Shown here piece by piece: positions 17,251 to 25,377 of a stretch of DNA of 38,278 bases. The position numbers were made by a program, and so were the translations under genes. Below the pieces are notes generated by a model. The model worked only from the letters and a program-made list of their open reading frames with translations. It was not told where the DNA came from and searched no databases. Where the stretch lies: IMG/VR virus record IMGVR_UViG_3300044953_000224, positions 1-38,278 of that record; one strand, written 5' to 3'. This stretch comes from a virus. Every line of letters begins with the position of its first letter. The stretch's first letter is position 1.

Positions 17251-18372
17251 TTAGGAAGCAGCAACGTCCTTATAGGCAATTGCATCTTCTTCTTCAATTT
17301 GGATACCAAAACGAACAAATACTGTATATTCGATAGTATCTTTCTTTGGTTGATACTGACGATTTACAGTGATATCGCGTTGGAAACCCCAGATACGGTT
17401 TGCTGGGAATGTCAAATCAACATAATCTTCTGGATAGTAAGGAACTTCCATTACGTCAATGCCGAGTACGCGAGTGGTACGTGCATCTCCAATAACTTGT
17501 CCTTGACCATCGAGGTATGCTTGACGATTTGCTTGTGTGCTACCTGTGCGTGTTGAAAAAGCCTCAGAAATAGCATCTGCAAGAGTACCGTTGTTACGAA
17601 CAATGCTTTGGAACACATCTGTACCAGCATAGAACTTAAGATTACTCTTAAGTGCGCGATACTTACGTGGCATTGCATTGATAATGCCTTGCATAACTGG
17701 TGTTGTCCAGTTATCAGACGAAACGGCTGGAAGCACAGAATCATGTGCATCTCCGTTAGTGGTAACTAAGTGATGGAAGCCTTCCATAATTGAAAGGAAG
17801 TTTCCTGTTGCACCATCTCCGTTGATAGCCAAATCTTCGATATCATTACCGAATGCATTGGTCATCAAGCGAACAAGATGATCTTCAAGTGCAGCGCCTT
17901 CAACGTTATCTTCAAGCGCTTCTGTAGTAACTTCCCAATCAAGACGAATCTTCTTGGTTGTAAGTTCTACTTTAGAAAATGTTGCACCAGTATTGGTGTA
18001 AACACCATCACCTTGAGAAGCGGCGCGAATAACACGCTCACCAACATTAACTTTTTCAAGTTCCATTGTGTTGGCTCGCATGGTAACTCTACGTCCATCT
18101 TTAGCGAGAACTGTAGCATCCCAGACATAATCAATAAATTGACGTGCCTGTTCTGGTCTCAGAATTCCACTAGCGGCAGATCCCGAAGGATTTACAGCGT
18201 TTGCACCAGTTGTTACACCGAATTGTGCTGTTGGGATGTTGCCCAAGGTGGCTGCACCTGGGGATGAAACACCACCGATTCCACCAGAAGCAAAGCCACC
18301 ATCCGAGTTGTATAGACCCGAGTCTGATGCGCCACCGCTGCCTGGTTGATTTTTAATAATTTCTTCTGACAT
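17251..18372 (-). CDS. Major capsid protein (HK97 fold)
   Basis: The protein has 373 residues from the ATG at 18372, preferred over a GTG nine bases upstream because AGGAGGT lies 7 nt before the ATG and covers the GTG. Residues 1-70 are a flexible Gly/Ser/Ala-rich arm. The remainder reads as an HK97-fold capsid subunit: an E-loop/strand region (VTMRANTMELEKVNVGERV), a long helix (LEDHLVRLMTNAFGNDIEDL), GDGATGNFLSIMEGF, and a late beta section ending GIQIEEEDAIAYKDVA. It follows the protease-scaffold gene and precedes a strong terminator. Its composition is more GC-rich than its neighbours, as expected for the most abundant virion protein. Confidence 0.92.
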   Translation of the reverse strand: MSEEIIKNQPGSGGASDSGLYNSDGGFASGGIGGVSSPGAATLGNIPTAQFGVTTGANAVNPSGSAASGILRPEQARQFIDYVWDATVLAKDGRRVTMRANTMELEKVNVGERVIRAASQGDGVYTNTGATFSKVELTTKKIRLDWEVTTEALEDNVEGAALEDHLVRLMTNAFGNDIEDLAINGDGATGNFLSIMEGFHHLVTTNGDAHDSVLPAVSSDNWTTPVMQGIINAMPRKYRALKSNLKFYAGTDVFQSIVRNNGTLADAISEAFSTRTGSTQANRQAYLDGQGQVIGDARTTRVLGIDVMEVPYYPEDYVDLTFPANRIWGFQRDITVNRQYQPKKDTIEYTVFVRFGIQIEEEDAIAYKDVAAS

Positions 18373-18397
18373 ATTGTTCACCTCCTAGTGAATTTCC

Positions 18398-18928
18398 TTA
18401 TCTAAATAGGTCAGTTGCGAGGAAACGACCACCCCATAAGGATTTCTGAACCATTTCTGGCTCCTGTACGATCTCGCCTAGATCGCCAGACTTGCGGAAA
18501 GCAGTATCTTGCTCTACAGCGTCTACTCTCTTTCCAAACTCATCATTACTTTCTTTGACGCTCTTAACCTCTTTAGATACGTCTGTAATGGACTTGCTTA
18601 ACTCAGCAACTTGAGTCTGGACCAATTTTATGGTCTCTTCATTCAAAGACTTAATAGTTGCTGCTAGATCGCCAAAGGCACTCGCAAGAGTTTCTTTAAT
18701 TTCGGCAACTGCATTGACTACTACCTCATCAGATTTTACAATTTCTTCAGTTGCTTTTGCAACCTCTTCTGACTTGGCAAGTTCAGTCTCAACAACTGCT
18801 TCGGTTGCCTCAGTTGTTTCAGCAACGGGTGCTTCTTCAACCTCAACACTCTTGGTAACAGTATCAACATCTGTTGCCTCTGGAGCGACCTTAACATCTT
18901 CAACAACTGCTGTTGTTTCGTTTGTCAT
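18398..18928 (-). CDS. Nested scaffold protein from internal start (176 aa)
   Basis: Codon 255 of the protease gene is an ATG in the same frame, preceded by AAAAGGAGGT with an 8-nt spacer. This is the strongest Shine-Dalgarno seen near the head genes. Starting there gives an acidic 176-residue protein, MTNETTAVVEDVK and so on, with a C-terminal coiled coil. It corresponds to the free scaffold that lambda makes as Nu3 from inside gene C. The ribosome-binding site is seen directly; use of the start is inferred. Confidence 0.7.
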   Translation of the reverse strand: MTNETTAVVEDVKVAPEATDVDTVTKSVEVEEAPVAETTEATEAVVETELAKSEEVAKATEEIVKSDEVVVNAVAEIKETLASAFGDLAATIKSLNEETIKLVQTQVAELSKSITDVSKEVKSVKESNDEFGKRVDAVEQDTAFRKSGDLGEIVQEPEMVQKSLWGGRFLATDLFR

Positions 18929-19690
18929 AGGACTTACCTCCTTTTGAATCTCAGTTGTACTAATACCTTTGGCACTATCAACTAAGAACTTTATCATGTC
19001 TGTTTTTTCATTATCGGTTTTCTCAACAAAACCTATATTTTTCATAGGTTGACCAGACGTTGGGCTAATTTCTGTCTCATTTTCTGAAACCATTACAAGG
19101 CCAGAATCTTTATCCCAAAACACATTTTCTACAACAATGTCTGCTGCAGATCCTTTAAGAACATCTACACCATTAACTTTTTCAATAGAAATAATACTAG
19201 CAAATTGATTTGCTGGATTATCAACAAGTGAAAGTTCTATAAGATCATAATCTTTAATAATTCTAATTGGTTTATCCATTTTTTCATCATACCCATCGTC
19301 CCATTTGTTCATTTTTCCGCCGATTGAAAAACCTGTATATGTTCCATCCAACACTTTCTCCCACGCATTTTGTGCGCCCTTTGATACATATGCTGAAACA
19401 AAAACTCCAGAATAAAATTTTTTTGAATCTGGATCAAAATACTTATCTTCTTTAAATGCAATCATTTTACCTACCGCAGAAGGCTGATGCATTTCACGAA
19501 TGTTGCCTCTAAATTTAGAAAAAGCCATCAAACTAGCGTCAGTTGTAACAATATCATTTTGTCTATCAAGATTGTCAAGTGTCGCAAAACCCGATACAAT
19601 TCTACGCTCCTTGTCAATTTTGGCAAAAGGCATTGACAACCTTACGTTGTCTCCTTCTGTTGACCAGTGGGCTTTATTAATAATACTCAT
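18398..19690 (-). CDS. Prohead protease fused to scaffold
   Basis: The protein has 430 residues. Residues about 15-175 form a herpes-assemblin/HK97-type maturation protease (S78/U35 family). His68 lies in REMHQPS, Ser122 in TGFSIGGKM and Asp157 in LSLVDNPANQ, giving a His-Ser-acid triad. Residues about 180-255 link to a Thr/Glu/Val-rich region and a long coiled coil (ASAFGDLAATIKSLNEETI and following) typical of scaffolding delta-domains. The protease would remove the scaffold before DNA packaging. A nested start at codon 255 can make the scaffold alone. The ATG is 9 nt after a TGATATAAT box and has only a weak ribosome-binding site. Confidence 0.88.
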   Translation of the reverse strand: MSIINKAHWSTEGDNVRLSMPFAKIDKERRIVSGFATLDNLDRQNDIVTTDASLMAFSKFRGNIREMHQPSAVGKMIAFKEDKYFDPDSKKFYSGVFVSAYVSKGAQNAWEKVLDGTYTGFSIGGKMNKWDDGYDEKMDKPIRIIKDYDLIELSLVDNPANQFASIISIEKVNGVDVLKGSAADIVVENVFWDKDSGLVMVSENETEISPTSGQPMKNIGFVEKTDNEKTDMIKFLVDSAKGISTTEIQKEVSPMTNETTAVVEDVKVAPEATDVDTVTKSVEVEEAPVAETTEATEAVVETELAKSEEVAKATEEIVKSDEVVVNAVAEIKETLASAFGDLAATIKSLNEETIKLVQTQVAELSKSITDVSKEVKSVKESNDEFGKRVDAVEQDTAFRKSGDLGEIVQEPEMVQKSLWGGRFLATDLFR

Positions 19691-19699
19691 ATCACATCC

Positions 19700-19732
19700 A
19701 TTATATCAACTATTTTAGCACTTTGTTGATAT
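19700..19732 (-). promoter_or_regulatory. Promoter with overlapping inverted repeat before the protease
   Basis: The minus strand has extended -10 TGATATAAT (19700-19708). It is overlapped by a perfect 8-bp inverted repeat, ATATCAAC and GTTGATAT, with a 14-nt loop (19703-19732). A repressor or activator bound there would cover the -10 box. The site sits right at the end of the portal gene. Confidence 0.5.
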
Positions 19733-21333
19733 TATGTGGAAGACCTCCCCTCTCCCTGTGGATTTCTTCCAGAAATTGTGGAAGGAGAGTCTGAATTGTT
19801 ATTTGTTCTTTCAGCATCTCTTTCTCTATTTCCAGCAAGATTTGCTCTAGCATCTGTTGCTTGTCTTGCAGACATCTCAAACGGTGCGTCTCCATCTGGT
19901 CTTTGTGGCAAACCAATAACTTCTCTAGCCTCATTTGGCATCATAACCTGAGTCTTTACATATCTTTCAAGAATTTGAGATTGTGCAATTTCATCAGTTA
20001 GCGTAAGTTCATTAAACTTAAGTTCAAGAATGTCTGTTTTTTCACGCACTACCTTGTTAATAAGTTTTTCTAACTCTTGTTGTGCTGGTCTAGCAACCTG
20101 CTCTTTAAATGTTCTATCTTGTGCTAAAGCAGCAGCAATTGAACCACTATCTGCACCGCCAAGTTTAGAAATAGGAACTTGATGAGCAATCAAAATATCG
20201 TCACGATTTCTGACTCTATATTCATTAAATGATGCCTCTTGAATTCCATTTTCAATTGGATCCATCTTAAATTCAACTTTATTATTTTCACTATCTCCAG
20301 GAAGTGGTATATAAAGTGTTCTATGAGACTGTGATTTTAAACCAGTTTGCAAAAATCTAAACATCTTATCTTCTGCATCAGCAGACAACTTTGCACCCTT
20401 GAGTGTAATAATATATCTTGGAACTGCTTTGTTTTCAAAATAATCAATATTATATTGAGAAGCAAGTTGATCTCCAACAAGTGCTGGCAAGGCAGCAATA
20501 ATGTCTGGAACTCCATAGTAAGTGTTTAGTGGAGAATATTGCTTAAAGTGAATAATTTCATTTGGTCTGCGATCTGTTGTAATTGGGTTTAGATTCTTTG
20601 CCCCAAAGTTTCTAAAGTATATTACAGAAGGACCAATAATTTGAACATATCCATCACGCAATCTACGAACACGAATTGTTGTTGCAGGAATATGTCCAAT
20701 ATATCCAATTTCACCAGTAACTGTACGGCCAATTTCCATATATCCGTTACCAGTTGCTTGCATGTCTACATAAATTTTTTCCATTGTTTTTGTAAAACTG
20801 TCATCATCGTTTAGACTTTCTATCCAATCTTTCATTTCAATCTTTGCACGTTCAATGCGCTTTCTTGCTCTATTCAATGCAGTTTCATCTTCAACATTTT
20901 CAAGTTTAAGCATTGTTCTTGAGCCAACAACAAAATCATATCCAAGACCAACAACGTTTTCTACTTTTGCGTCAATTGCTGCGTGATTTGCAAAAGAAGT
21001 ATCATAATAGTTTGCTAATTCGTAAAGATTATACGGTGGTGTAATAACATCAAACAGGCCATAACCATTTCTAATTACAGCACCAGGATTGATGGCTTTT
21101 GATCTTGTATTTTCAACTCCTGATGGGCTTGAGTTTGCACTATTTAGATATGCATTTGCTGCTGTGTCTACCTTGCCTAAATTTCTTGATGTACGTCTTT
21201 TAAAGTTTTGATCTAAGTTTCCCAAACCTTTTAAATCATCCCAAGATTTGTTGAACGGATCACTTTTTTTAAAAGTATCATCTTTTTCTAATGGATCGCT
21301 AATAGATGCGCCAAGTATGTAGTCTTCATTCAT
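19732..21333 (-). CDS. Portal protein
   Basis: The protein has 533 residues, and its ATG overlaps the preceding stop (TAATG). The core is that of PBSX/HK97-type portals: YDTSFANHAAIDAKVENVVG (residues about 109-128), GYIGHIPATTIRVRRL, IIHFKQYSPLNTYYGVPDII and the following helix DYFENKAVPRYIITL. About the first 80 residues are polar, and the C-terminal 40 are Asn/Ser/Arg-rich and probably disordered. The dodecameric portal is the DNA gate and the docking site for terminase and connector. It is directly upstream of the protease and capsid genes. No terminase gene lies next to it in this window, which is unusual for a standard late region. Confidence 0.92.
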   Translation of the reverse strand: MNEDYILGASISDPLEKDDTFKKSDPFNKSWDDLKGLGNLDQNFKRRTSRNLGKVDTAANAYLNSANSSPSGVENTRSKAINPGAVIRNGYGLFDVITPPYNLYELANYYDTSFANHAAIDAKVENVVGLGYDFVVGSRTMLKLENVEDETALNRARKRIERAKIEMKDWIESLNDDDSFTKTMEKIYVDMQATGNGYMEIGRTVTGEIGYIGHIPATTIRVRRLRDGYVQIIGPSVIYFRNFGAKNLNPITTDRRPNEIIHFKQYSPLNTYYGVPDIIAALPALVGDQLASQYNIDYFENKAVPRYIITLKGAKLSADAEDKMFRFLQTGLKSQSHRTLYIPLPGDSENNKVEFKMDPIENGIQEASFNEYRVRNRDDILIAHQVPISKLGGADSGSIAAALAQDRTFKEQVARPAQQELEKLINKVVREKTDILELKFNELTLTDEIAQSQILERYVKTQVMMPNEAREVIGLPQRPDGDAPFEMSARQATDARANLAGNRERDAERTNNNSDSPSTISGRNPQGEGRSST

Positions 21334-21698
21334 TATTCTTCACCATGTACCCTCAATGTTTGTTGTGCATCATAAACTGCACCAAGATCATTCATGTTTG
21401 GAATTAAACCCTCACGCATTCGTGACAACTGCTCTGTATATTCCATCTCACTAACCCTTTTAATGCCAGGATGAAATTCGGCATGTCCACCTTCGCATCC
21501 ATAATACTCTGCTGCTCGTCTTAACTCAGTTATTTTTTTTAGATCTCCACGCATCGCTGGTATATTAAGCAAGTTTCCATGTCCGTCTCCAAAAGCCTTG
21601 CCGTTGGGCTTTATCCAAATATACATACCCCAGTCATAGCCCTTTTCAATTAGTTTGAGTTTAGACTTACCAACTTTTTCTGATTTTGGCTTATTCAT
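21333..21698 (-). CDS. Conserved phage protein of unknown function (portal-adjacent)
   Basis: The protein has 121 residues from the ATG at 21698. An in-frame GTG two codons earlier is rejected because the ATG lies exactly 7 nt after a TGGTATACT promoter box. The core YDWGMYIWIKPNGKAFGDGH, then LNIPAMRGD, AAEYYG and a late QLSRMREGLIPNMNDLG is a pattern I recall from hypothetical proteins next to portal genes of actinophage-like and other environmental phages. No enzyme motif is visible. It is translationally coupled to the portal by a TAATG overlap. Its role is unknown; a packaging or portal accessory function would fit the location. Confidence 0.7.
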   Translation of the reverse strand: MNKPKSEKVGKSKLKLIEKGYDWGMYIWIKPNGKAFGDGHGNLLNIPAMRGDLKKITELRRAAEYYGCEGGHAEFHPGIKRVSEMEYTEQLSRMREGLIPNMNDLGAVYDAQQTLRVHGEE

Positions 21699-21705
21699 AA
21701 CCACT

Positions 21706-21714
21706 AGTATACCA
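21706..21714 (-). promoter_or_regulatory. Leaderless promoter of the portal operon
   Basis: Minus-strand TGGTATACT followed by 7 nt and the ATG at 21698. There is no Shine-Dalgarno in between, so the transcript should start at or beside the start codon. Confidence 0.6.
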
Positions 21715-21716
21715 TA

Positions 21717-24700
21717 TTATGCTGGACTGATTATATATTCTTGCCAAGAAACATCTTGATATAATGATATGCTATTAGAAATTATCCTAAAGTCATTATT
21801 AAAGTCATCTATGATAGTTGTTTGATTACCAATATAACTTTTATATACTTCTGAAGGGTTTACTATATATCTAGAATCTCTAGATCTAATTAACATATTG
21901 TTCCAGTCCCCTTCATTTTCCCATGCCTGCCAACTTGCTTGCTCATCCTCAACATCTTGCCAAGTTCTCAAAATCAACCGCTGGACAACTTGTAGTGGAG
22001 TTCCTTGATAAAAAGAAATATTATTAAACATCATTAAATATTTTAAAACAATGCTTCCAGAATAATTGTTAAAACTTAAAGATGAATTAAAAGAAATACC
22101 TAAAGAATACCATTGTTGTATATCTATAACTGGCTCTCCAACTAATTTGCCATTTAAATAATATGATAAGTTTGTAAATAAACCACCAGAAGATCTTGAT
22201 TTGGCAAAAATAACCCCTCGTTTTGCATTTGAAAAGTTTGCTTTGATATAAAAATCTAAAGAATCATCTTTATAATTTATTTCAAATATTTTAACTGGGT
22301 TTTCAGAAAAAGCAAACAGATCACATCTAGTAAACATTTGAATTGCGCTTAAAGAATATTGATCAATTGCAGTTGAAGAAACTGTAATTAAAACTCCTCG
22401 TTCAATATCATTAATACCATTTCTTAACTCTAAACCGCTTTTTCTTGTTAAATATAAATATGGAGTATTATCTTTATCAATAATTAAAGGATTCTTTCCT
22501 TTATAATTTGTATAAAGTCCTACCTTTTTAAATGGATATATGTCTATGCCAGACTTTGTTCCTATTGGCGTGTTTGAATTATAATTTAATGTTCTTGCAG
22601 CAAATTCTAGTTTTCTTAAAAATATTTTTTTCTTTAAAACGCTTTTAACTTTAAAATTTATAAAATAAATTAAAGACATGTTAGATAAATTAACGTTTTT
22701 ATCTGGATAAATTAAATATCCATCAACCAACTCAAATCTTTTATCTGTCCAGTCTGTGGTGTTTAAGTCTAACACCCTAGACTGATTTGCAGAAACATCA
22801 GTGTAATCTTCGTCTGGCTTAGAATAACCGTTTGATGTATAGTCAAATGCAACATAAGATCTAATAGATGCGTTTGAAGTTGAATATGTGTTTGATATAG
22901 ATGAATTAGTCCAATAAGTTTGTCCAGCAGCAGGTACATCTGATGGTGACGGATAATCAATATTAAATTGAATAAAATCTAAGTCGTTGACTGTGTTATT
23001 AGATGTATCCACAACTTGTGACATTAATGTAGATATTGGAATATAGTCTCTCCAATATCCTGCTACTGAAATATCTAAAAAGAATTTTCCATATTCTTCA
23101 AATGGTGACAGTGTATAACTAGCAATATGTGGCAATAAAGATGAATATGCATTAATTATTGCAATTCCATTAGATGCAAAATAATGATCTATTTCCAATG
23201 AATTCTTTATTGTTGATATTCCAAAAGTATAAATTTTTCCAGTAAACTTATCATTATTAAAATCATTTCCTACATAAAGTTTTAGTGAAATCGAATTAGA
23301 TAAAAATTGAGACAAACCTAAAATATTATTGCTTAACAACTTGCTAAATTCAAACCCTGCAACAAATTCATGTAATGGAATTACTGCAGACGTAATAGTT
23401 GTTGTTGTTCCGTTATAACAAAAAATATAGTTAATACTATTATTGCTAGCAAGCCGTCTAATTTTTAAATAATTGTTGTTGTCTTGAAATAAACAGATTA
23501 ATGTTTGATCTGTTGAAGAACTTGTAAATTCAAAAACTCCATAAATTGCATTTATTGGTGATTGTATAAAATTTAAATTATTAAAATATATTGAAGAATT
23601 TATTGAGTTCCACGTTGAGTTTGGGTTTAAAGAAAAAAATCTTTCTCCATCATCTTGTATTGCATAACTGTCTTCTTCTAATTCTGATAAAGTTTTTGAT
23701 CCTAAATTAAAAGTAGGCAATGAATAGTCTGGTGTTTTTAAAGACGTATCTGTTGCATTTAAATTATCAATGTCTGCTTGTTGCCAGGATAAATTTAAAG
23801 GATAGGATTTGTTGCTATTATACTTTGAAACAGAATAATCAATTTCTACAGACGTTCCGCCATAATAACTATCAATAACTTCTGAAGATAATGGAACGCC
23901 TTGTCCATAAACATAATGTGACTTAGCAACCAATGTTGACATTACATATGGAAATATAGAAAAAGATCCTAAAATTATTGGATCTACCACGTTATCTTTA
24001 TATGCATAAAATCCAACCCAGTCATTACTTTCATTATTAGAACTAAACTCTTCTGGCAAAACCAAATCATTTGTATTAAAAGACAGTTGTCCAACTTCTT
24101 CACCATTTACTAAAAGTGTGGCAAAATTTTTAATAAGTCTAATGTGTACAAGCATTGGTCTAAACCATTCACCAACATAATGTGAAACAAAGTTGTTGCC
24201 AATAACTAAAGTTAAAAAGGCGTTCTCAACATATAATCCATCAGTTGAATTAATTGGACCAAAAATCCTTTTAGGCGTTGTTGCATTAGAGTCTATATTT
24301 AACCAACACTCTACAGTATAGTTTTGATTTCTTCCAACCTCATTTAAAAATCCGCAACCTGGAAAAATTATAGAAGGCCTTGCACTAATAATAAAATCAG
24401 ATTGGTTTTCAAACTCGTGCAAACTTCCCCATGTTTCATTTTCATCCCAGTAAGACCAGGTTTCGTCTTCAGTTTGATCCCAACTTCTTGTTGTGATTAA
24501 TTCTTCATGTGGTATAAGTTCAACAGAACCGCTAGATCCAAAAACTAAAGGAATAGATCCATGTCTTGCCACAAGATTATTATTAGCAACAATATAATAT
24601 CCGTTTTTATCTGAAAGTCCATATGCATCTGCAACTACAGCACCATCTACATTTAAATTAATTGAAGATGGCAAAGCAATTTGTTGTTTTCCTAAAGACT

Positions 24701-25319
24701 CTGCTTGATATTCTTCACACAGTTGTCCCATTGTTAGTCCATGCCAACTAAACCTGTAGTCTGATGTTGAAGTTCCATCTGTATTAGTAGTTATTTTTAT
24801 AAGTATGTCAATATTTTCATTTGTTACTCCAGCAGGAATATCAAAAGTGCCTGAAATAAAAAACCATCCACGTTTTTCTTGTGTGTTAACAAAATTTAAA
24901 TCTTTGTATGTTGTTGATCCACCAGAATATTTATAACCGATAGACAATTTATCTAAAAATCTACTTTCTGAATAAACCCAAACACCAATGCAAAATGTTG
25001 CAAGGTTACTGTCAAGATCATCAAACCCTACAAAACCTGAGGTTTCTAATATAATTGGACTATTTTCATTAACAATTTCAACAGAAAGAATATCTTCATC
25101 TGGAAAAGGATATGGAGACATAGACTTAATTACTGAAGATGATGGAGAATAGGTGGTTGCTCCATTTGTGACTGTCCAATCCTCATACCCAGTAAATAAA
25201 TCTTCTCTAACTGAATTACTAATTAAACTAATATAGTCAGCATTATCGTCTAGATGCCAGATAGCAATAGGATGCTCTGAGTATAGTTTTTCAGCATACA
25301 GATTTGATAAAACTGTCAT
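21717..25319 (-). CDS. Large LamG/concanavalin-like virion protein
   Basis: The protein has 1200 residues. It is beta-rich and Asn/Ser/Tyr-rich, with at least three concanavalin-type jelly-roll stretches: residues about 300-470 (TVECWLNIDSNATTPKRIF, then FATLLVNGEEVGQL), about 580-700 (GVFEFTSSSTDQTLICLFQ) and about 1015-1125 (GVIFAKSRSSGG, SYYLNGKLVGEPV). Two Trp/acid clusters (DETWSYWDENETWGSL and DEQASWQAWENEGDW) flank these regions. Such proteins are usually tail or head-surface adhesins that bind glycans. It is transcribed from its own promoter between the reductase and the portal group, away from the other tail genes, so a head-fibre role is possible. Confidence 0.72.
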   Translation of the reverse strand: MTVLSNLYAEKLYSEHPIAIWHLDDNADYISLISNSVREDLFTGYEDWTVTNGATTYSPSSSVIKSMSPYPFPDEDILSVEIVNENSPIILETSGFVGFDDLDSNLATFCIGVWVYSESRFLDKLSIGYKYSGGSTTYKDLNFVNTQEKRGWFFISGTFDIPAGVTNENIDILIKITTNTDGTSTSDYRFSWHGLTMGQLCEEYQAESLGKQQIALPSSINLNVDGAVVADAYGLSDKNGYYIVANNNLVARHGSIPLVFGSSGSVELIPHEELITTRSWDQTEDETWSYWDENETWGSLHEFENQSDFIISARPSIIFPGCGFLNEVGRNQNYTVECWLNIDSNATTPKRIFGPINSTDGLYVENAFLTLVIGNNFVSHYVGEWFRPMLVHIRLIKNFATLLVNGEEVGQLSFNTNDLVLPEEFSSNNESNDWVGFYAYKDNVVDPIILGSFSIFPYVMSTLVAKSHYVYGQGVPLSSEVIDSYYGGTSVEIDYSVSKYNSNKSYPLNLSWQQADIDNLNATDTSLKTPDYSLPTFNLGSKTLSELEEDSYAIQDDGERFFSLNPNSTWNSINSSIYFNNLNFIQSPINAIYGVFEFTSSSTDQTLICLFQDNNNYLKIRRLASNNSINYIFCYNGTTTTITSAVIPLHEFVAGFEFSKLLSNNILGLSQFLSNSISLKLYVGNDFNNDKFTGKIYTFGISTIKNSLEIDHYFASNGIAIINAYSSLLPHIASYTLSPFEEYGKFFLDISVAGYWRDYIPISTLMSQVVDTSNNTVNDLDFIQFNIDYPSPSDVPAAGQTYWTNSSISNTYSTSNASIRSYVAFDYTSNGYSKPDEDYTDVSANQSRVLDLNTTDWTDKRFELVDGYLIYPDKNVNLSNMSLIYFINFKVKSVLKKKIFLRKLEFAARTLNYNSNTPIGTKSGIDIYPFKKVGLYTNYKGKNPLIIDKDNTPYLYLTRKSGLELRNGINDIERGVLITVSSTAIDQYSLSAIQMFTRCDLFAFSENPVKIFEINYKDDSLDFYIKANFSNAKRGVIFAKSRSSGGLFTNLSYYLNGKLVGEPVIDIQQWYSLGISFNSSLSFNNYSGSIVLKYLMMFNNISFYQGTPLQVVQRLILRTWQDVEDEQASWQAWENEGDWNNMLIRSRDSRYIVNPSEVYKSYIGNQTTIIDDFNNDFRIISNSISLYQDVSWQEYIISPA

Positions 25320-25328
25320 AGTATCCTA

Positions 25329-25357
25329 ATTATACATTACAACTGCATGTAGCACAA
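25329..25357 (-). promoter_or_regulatory. Promoter of the LamG-like gene
   Basis: Minus-strand TTGTGC (25352-25357), a 17-nt spacer and TATAAT (25329-25334). The ATG at 25319 follows the -10 box by 9 nt, leaving a leader of only a few bases. Confidence 0.65.
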
Positions 25358-25377
25358 TGATTTTTATCCCCGTGCCC

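Noticed and set aside
18373-18381. GTG start for the capsid protein
   Set aside because: The GTG is part of the Shine-Dalgarno region AGGAGGTG; the ATG at 18372 has correct spacing.
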